Shown here: in pieces, positions 8,840 to 13,095 of the stretch
Position numbering within the stretch: the stretch's first letter is position 1
Layout: the number at the start of each line of letters is the position of its first letter
DNA from: Ichthyophonus hoferi
Lineage: Eukaryota > Opisthokonta > Ichthyosporea > Ichthyophonida > Ichthyophonidae
DNA: 13,095 nucleotides
Direction: 5' to 3'
Assembly (NCBI GenBank): GCA_002751075.1
Contig: NAOQ01000015.1
Span: forward strand, 206,905-219,999
Program-made: the position numbers and the translations under genes
Notes under the pieces: generated by a model
Seen by the model: only the letters and a program-made list of their open reading frames with translations
Told to the model about the DNA's origin: nothing
The model's database searches: none

Positions 8840-9250
8840 AAATACTTGGCCTGAATTCTTTAACTATCGCATTTTATTGTATCCAATTCTTTGTTTGCAC
8901 TTGATTATAGCCATCAGTGTTCAAATCTCTCTCCTATCAAGAATACTGAGAGCTGTCTAGTTACTTTTTATAGTAATAATAACTATTACGTTCACCCAAC
9001 CTTAGCACACGTCATTGATTGTGCGAACTGTGGTATTACCACAAATGCACCTAAGCGTATTAAGGCAGTAGTCTCTCCTCGATTTGTAAAAGAATATTTT
9101 AAAAAGTTAAATATAGAACCATCCTACTTTCATTCTCTTACATCAAACTCCTCTCCGTTTTCTACTAAAAACGGATCAGAGCTAAGCGCTGTCTTTATCG
9201 CTAGCCTAGCAAGAGATACTTCTAAACAACACCTAATTGGAGCCCCTTAA
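8840..9250 (+). CDS. coding-repeat family, copy C, with a 120-codon open frame
   Basis: A frame open from about 8870 to the TAA at 9248-9250 carries the family signature: CSNLSPIKNTESCLVTFYSN, NNYYVHPTLAHVIDC and TTNAPKRIKAVV. After that its sequence (KEYFKKLNIEPSYFHSL and a Ser-rich tail) departs from copies B and D, which read ELERRYNYY at that point. Weaker family similarity continues upstream to about 8840. No in-frame ATG opens the frame, so it may be an internal exon, a fragment of an element, or a diverged family member. Function unknown; cysteines in the N-terminal half could suggest an extracellular protein, which is speculation. Confidence 0.45.
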
Positions 9251-9321
9251 GTCTGGACAATTCCCCAGAACTACTGCAGATCGCTATAAATCTTTTATTT
9301 TGATTTTGATTCTCTGCTTAC

Positions 9322-9395
9322 AGATGCCAGGTGCTCTGCAAGGTGGAGCTCTCCAAGGTGGAAGACATGATAGCTACAACACAGTGAGAGAATAA
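9322..9395. other. GC-richer exon-like block, strand ambiguous
   Basis: Plus strand: a pyrimidine-rich acceptor ending CTTACAG at 9323, then a frame MPGALQGGALQGGRHDSYN ending VRE and a stop at 9393-9395. Minus strand: ATG at 9366-9368, MSSTLESSTLQSTWH, then the strong donor CT|GTAAGC. Both readings use the same CTTAC signal. The block contains a 15 bp direct repeat, GCTCTGCAAGGTGGA and GCTCTCCAAGGTGGA (9333-9347, 9348-9362). I could not find a partner exon in phase on either strand. Confidence 0.3.
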
Positions 9396-9501
9396 CTAAA
9401 ACGCAGAGATAATAACTACAGCACAATGAGATATTAACTACAGCAAAACGAGATATTAACTACAGCCCAGTGAAGTAATAACTACAACACACTGACTTAA
9501 T
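9372..9501. repeat. 22 bp tandem repeat, six units
   Basis: Units at 9372, 9394, 9414, 9436, 9458 and 9480 follow AACTACAGCACAATGAGATATT with a few changes each; the second unit is 20 bp, the rest 22 bp. Confidence 0.9.
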
Positions 9502-9928
9502 TGTAATAATGCAAATCAATATATTGACTAATCGAAACACCTTTTAGGGCTGATCGCGATTAAGATCTATTCTTCGTTACAGGCAGAAAAAAAAACGATT
9601 ATACCCCAAATGTGGCCAATATCGAATGAAACACCCAACACATTAAAGTTCCAGTCCGCATTGCTTAACTATGATTGTTAGTTATATTGTGCATTATTAT
9701 TACATTTGATTATATTTACTTTTATTATATTATGATGATAATAGAATATTAATTTTTATTGTATTATATTATATTCTTATTATATTCTATTCTTTTATAT
9801 TATAATATATTATTTTATCATATTATATTATACTATCAAGGTACTTCAAAATCTTTGATATATATATTGTGGTTGTAGTTGGTAAAATAAACGTAACAAG
9901 TTTCTTCCAACAAGCTTATAACAGAAGC
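9502..9928 (+). other. 5' flank of the SIKE-like gene
   Basis: Presumed promoter and 5' UTR. About 9661-9840 is nearly pure A/T with TTATATTA runs, and a GGCCAAT motif lies near 9613. The frame of exon 1 stays open upstream of its ATG to about 9869 but has no other ATG. No definite TATA box or initiator can be picked within so AT-rich a tract. Confidence 0.45.
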
Positions 9929-10051
9929 ATGACCGAAATAATTCAAACTGAGGTGGACATCCTGAGAGATCTTTTAAAGGAGAATTGTAAAACCGCTGAT
10001 GGATTGATACAACGTGCACTTAACTTAAAAAATAGAGATATCTATAAAAAG
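9929..10051 (+). CDS. SIKE-like gene, exon 1 (start)
   Basis: ATG at 9929 has A at -3. It encodes 41 residues ending RDIYKK and splices at AAAAAG|GTGAAA in phase 0. Reading on would give an alternative donor AACTAA|GTGTGT, whose frame does not fit the next exons. Confidence 0.85.
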
Positions 10052-12514
10052 GTGAAAGAAAAACTAAGTGTGTATGTTTGTCTATGTTTGACTTATTCAA
10101 TTGTATGCGTATGGTCGTGCATCTGTATAGGGAGGCAGGTAGGTAAGTGTATATGTAAGCATATATGTATTTGTATATAGATGATTGTAGGCGTGAGTAT
10201 CATGTATATGTATGTTTTGGGTATTATATAAATATGTTTATGTAGGTGTGTGTATTGGCTTGAAAATGCATATACTCAAACACTTTCTTTTGTTAGGAAG
10301 TCAAAGAGCGTCAAATTCAAAAAACAAAAGAGAAGCAAAACGCAGTCCCATTAAACACAGACACATTGTACAATGGTATGTATATGTCTATATATAGGGG
10401 TATGTATACGTGTATATATGTATTTATGTATAAACCTATATCTATGCTAATTATTATTTAGAAAGATAGATGGACAAATGTACATGGTCGTGTATAGTTT
10501 AGAGTAGGTGTATGTAAGTCAATGAAGAGTAAATATTGTCCTATCAGATTATTACTCCAGACTTGGAAAGGATTTTAGGATTATTACCTGCTTTGATATG
10601 AAGAATAGGTGTTGTTATAATATATTATAATATAATATAATCCAATCCAATGATATAATATAGTATAACATACTTTTCTATAATATCATAAAAGGCAATA
10701 TAGTATATTATAATATAATCTACTATAATCATAAAATCTACACCACATTTACTAATAAATACACCATAATCTATTCTTAGACTATCTCATCTATGCCTCT
10801 AACGGTATATTCATATCCATTTATTGTGTCATTCCCTGCCCCGAAATCATAACTTTGTTTTCGTCATTATTGAGAAATTATTTGCTAACTAATTTTTTTT
10901 AATACCAGATTGATTTTCTATTGATTCAACACACAATTCTAAATTCCTCAATGAATCATATAGTGTTATAGGTGCACCTTAAAATCTCGTTTGTTCATTA
11001 GAATTTTATTATTAACTTAATGTCAGATTGGATTATGTTATGCCAAGGATTTATATATATAATGACGACGGAGCTTGACTATAAAGGTGATACGGGTTTA
11101 TAATTATAAGTAAAATGGAAAAGGGTTCTTTTCAGACCACATAATCAATTTATTGTATTATATACACTTCTTTGAGCTGTAAAAATACGAGTCCACAATA
11201 TTGTACTATTAAGTTGTGTTGATGAGAAAATCTATGAAAAGATTAATTTAAATTGATCGCATTATCTCCGGGCCCATAGATTAATCTAAAATGGTTATAT
11301 TTCATTGGATGGCATAAACAGTGTCCAATCATATCTTACTATTTTTGATGCAGGAGATTGATATAACATGCCATTATCCTCTTTGGTGTCTCGGGTTGTG
11401 GAACCCGAACCGAAATAAAATTAGTTTAATATGATTGGATAAGTATTTATGGCCTGGGAATGATGCTATAAATTTATGGCAGGGACAGTGTAAACATAGA
11501 TATGAGATAACCCTACTAGAAATGATGATATGCTTATTGAGAAAGAAGGTATAGATGATATTGTATTATGATATTATGTAATGTTGAGTTGAATGGTGTT
11601 ATACTATATTAAACTAAGTTGTATTATATTATATAAATCAATTTAAAGCCAACTCACCGCATGTCCCCCTTGGCCTCACCCTAGAGCAATTTCAACACAT
11701 AACCGATGAAAACCGAGAGTTATACGAGCTACTGGATGAGCATGAACGCTGCCTGGGACTGATTATGGGTTGCTATAGAAGCCATGTAAGCCATGAAGCC
11801 ATTGAATGTCATTTGTTCTAACACATATGTCCCTCATCCCTGCAATTTTGGTTTTGTTTTTGTGTGGTACTATTGCTTCATTGTCTTAATCTATATATAT
11901 TGGGTTGTATATTTATATCTATACATCAACTTATATTATATTTTATGACAACGTTATATTAACATTGCAATTTAATATATATTTATGTATATGCTTTTGC
12001 CTCGTTCATAGATAGACACACTCCGACATCAACATATTGAAGAAATAGCCAAATTAAAAGATACTGTCCAATCGTATGATGCACAAAGAGAGGAGGATAA
12101 AAAGAAATGCGAAAGTTTTCAGTTAAAAATCAAAGAAATGAGGGATATTATGATGATGGCAGCCAGGATGGATCAGAAGAAGGAGGAGGAAGAGACTAAG
12201 TAGGTAGTGGCTGCGCGGTATAAGTTATAGTCATCCTATTATAGTGTGTGTATTTGTGTGTATTTATATATACAGGTCTTAATTGCATTTTATTCACTAT
12301 ATAGATATATATATTATTAGCATATGGATGCTATTAAACCCTAATATAGTACTATCTGTCACTATGGATATCTTGGTATCTGTTCAATTATTGCATACCA
12401 TTCAATTATGTACATTTCTCTCTAACCTCTGTTTTTATTTATAGATTAGTGACGTCACTTACCAATGAGAACCAACGACTAAGAGAGCTACTAGGCATAT
12501 CCCAAGGTATATAA
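9929..12514 (+). CDS. SIKE/FGFR1OP2-family coiled-coil protein (STRIPAK subunit)
   Basis: Five exons: 9929-10051, 10297-10375, 11685-11785, 12012-12199 and 12445-12514. Phases agree at every junction (0/0, 1/1, 0/0, 2/2) and all introns are GT-AG. The product is about 186 residues; human SIKE1 is about 207. The family match, from recall of the human proteins, rests on the N-terminus (MTEIIQTEVDILRDLL against MSCTIEKILTDAKTLLERL), the core DENRELYELLDEHERCLGL IMGCYR against QENRELWISLEEHQDALEL IMSKYR, and the C-terminal NENQRLRELLGIS against LENKELRELLSIS. The protein is predicted to be mostly helical coiled coil with a Lys/Glu-rich stretch at about 130-165. In other animals these proteins bind SLMAP and STRIP within the STRIPAK PP2A-kinase complex, which restrains Hippo signalling; vertebrate SIKE1 also inhibits IKK-epsilon/TBK1. 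Invertebrates usually have one gene for the SIKE1/FGFR1OP2 pair, so no single symbol is given. Confidence 0.88.
10297..10375 (+). CDS. SIKE-like gene, exon 2
   Basis: The acceptor TTTCTTTTGTTAG is strong. The 79-nt exon encodes EVKERQIQKTKEKQNAV and PLNTDTLYN, then donor AATG|GTATGT (phase 1). It is the least conserved part of the family. Confidence 0.8.
10376..11684 (+). other. intron 2 of the SIKE-like gene
   Basis: 1309 nt with a TATG/TATA-rich start, a TATAATATA-rich patch (about 10615-10740), a second near 11555-11635, and two TGATTGG/CCAATCA motifs (11325-11331, 11432-11438). No nested gene seen. Introns 1, 3 and 4 are 245, 226 and 245 nt. Confidence 0.7.
11685..11785 (+). CDS. SIKE-like gene, exon 3
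   Basis: After the acceptor CCTCACCCTAG, it encodes the family's best-conserved block (ITDENRELYELLDEHER, LGLIMGCYRSH) and ends CAT|GTAAGC in phase 0. Its first Glu is split with exon 2. Confidence 0.9.
12012..12199 (+). CDS. SIKE-like gene, exon 4
   Basis: 188 nt encoding IDTLRHQHIEEIAKLKDTV through MRDIMMMAARMDQKKEEEET. The donor is CTAA|GTAGGT in phase 2; the nearby AG|GTAGTG would leave an in-frame stop in the exon. Confidence 0.88.
12445..12514 (+). CDS. SIKE-like gene, last exon (stop)
   Basis: A pyrimidine-rich acceptor (TGTTTTTATTTATAG) leads to LVTSLTNENQRLRELLGISQ then GI and TAA at 12512-12514. A donor-like CAAG|GTATAT sits at 12506/12507, so an extra 3' exon giving a longer tail, as in vertebrate members, is possible. 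Confidence 0.8.
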
Positions 12515-12534
12515 ATAACCAATGATATTATATA

Positions 12535-12540
12535 AATAAA
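12535..12540 (+). terminator. poly(A) signal AATAAA
   Basis: Canonical AATAAA 20 nt after the stop of the SIKE-like gene, followed by a T-rich stretch. It supports a very short 3' UTR and favours the stop at 12512-12514 as the true end. Confidence 0.6.
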
Positions 12541-12884
12541 ATTTTAATTTTATTACTTTACATTTAAATATGAGACTCTCTAGGTATATGTCAAATTTCT
12601 ATCCCACCTTTGTTTATCCCTTTAATATAAAGAATCAATTGGTCAGTTTATTAAATACTCTCAGATTTATAAGCTCTGCACTATCATATATATGTATGCA
12701 TAGACTTGATGCTACTAGGAAAGTTACTACAATTCTGTATAACAACTGTGCAATATCTTTTATATACCCTGTGCACCCTCCTATCCTAGCAATACCCATG
12801 TCCGTGGTGGGAATGATTTGACGACGGTCTCCCTGCTAATTTGTACAATTAATCTTAACAATATTTGAAAGTATAAGAGATCTT
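12541..12884. other. intergenic stretch between convergent frames
   Basis: AT-rich, with an 83-codon plus frame at 12570-12821 that opens with an ATG but shows no recognised similarity or composition change. I do not support it as a gene. No AATAAA was seen on the minus strand after the 12885 stop. Confidence 0.45.
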
Positions 12885-13095
12885 CTATAAATTCTTATAG
12901 GAAACTGTGCTGGCCTGTTGGTATTGAGCACAGCTGTCGGGATCTCCAATTGTGATACTGGTGGAAATTATTGTCGTCTGAGCAGTATAAGTAATTGCTG
13001 CCTGATTAGAATTGTCTGTAAGACTCAGTTGCTGTGCTAGAGATTCTATTGAAGGCCCATAACCCAATTCTCTTGGCAACTGATGGTAATAATTA
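12885..13095 (-). CDS. coding-repeat family, copy D, 3' end of an open frame (partial)
   Basis: Minus-strand frame open from the window edge to TAG at 12885-12887, about 69 residues visible. It reads NYYHQLPRELGYGPSIES, LAQQLSLTDNSNQAAITYTA, ISTSITIGDPDSC and ends STVSYKNL. It matches the 3' half of copy B (YGPSIE, SNQ, TIGDPDS, a C-terminal VS..NL), including an 18-nt identical run over YGPSIE. The Ser/Thr/Gln-rich composition may be beta-rich or disordered. Unlike B it is unbroken as far as seen, so it may be an active member. Family unknown. Confidence 0.55.
   Translation of the reverse strand, partial: NYYHQLPRELGYGPSIESLAQQLSLTDNSNQAAITYTAQTTIISTSITIGDPDSCAQYQQASTVSYKNL

Noticed and set aside
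10212-10397. Plus-strand frame reading SQRASNSKNKREAKRSPIKH
   Set aside because: Out-of-frame reading of exon 2 of the SIKE-like gene; the other frame fits both neighbouring exons.
12570-12821. Plus-strand 83-codon frame after the SIKE-like gene
   Set aside because: No similarity, no splice signal and typical AT-rich chance composition; it follows a good poly(A) signal.

Overview
The window is AT-rich nuclear DNA of a eukaryote, almost certainly an invertebrate animal. Coding sequence is cut into short exons by GT-AG introns, microsatellites and minisatellites are common, and one gene belongs to the animal SIKE/FGFR1OP2 family. The compact, AT-rich layout would suit a sponge or another early-branching animal, but the sequence alone does not fix the taxon. 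I saw no bacterial features, rRNA, tRNA or CRISPR array.

Layout. 1-2290 holds a 24-30 bp tandem repeat (1-150), a large ATGT/TATC microsatellite (about 640-910) and otherwise no gene I can support. 2291-6099 is a minus-strand gene of at least five coding exons. It was built by hand from open exons whose splice phases all match, and it encodes a protein of about 222 residues that I do not recognise. Its introns hold an AT-rich imperfect repeat, a copy of a coding repeat, a polypyrimidine tract and a minisatellite. 6100-9320 is mostly non-genic and contains two divergent copies of the coding repeat. 9322-9395 is a small GC-richer block that looks like an exon on either strand, followed by a six-unit 22 bp tandem repeat. 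9929-12514 is a plus-strand five-exon gene for a SIKE/FGFR1OP2-type coiled-coil protein of about 186 residues, a subunit of the STRIPAK phosphatase-kinase complex. 12885-13095 is the 3' end of a minus-strand open frame of the same coding-repeat family, cut by the window edge.

The least expected content is that four-copy coding-repeat family. The copies lie at about 2879-3128 (+), 7066-7560 (-), 8840-9250 (+) and 12885-13095 (-). They share protein-level similarity, including the string ENCLVTLYSDNNYYVHP in consensus and a C-terminal TIGDPDS motif. Two copies are degraded and two are still open where visible. I cannot assign the family. The minus-strand gene is also unassigned, and carries a possible frame-preserving 27-nt microexon. 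The two spliced genes read away from each other (about 3.8 kb apart), and nothing in the sequence links their functions.
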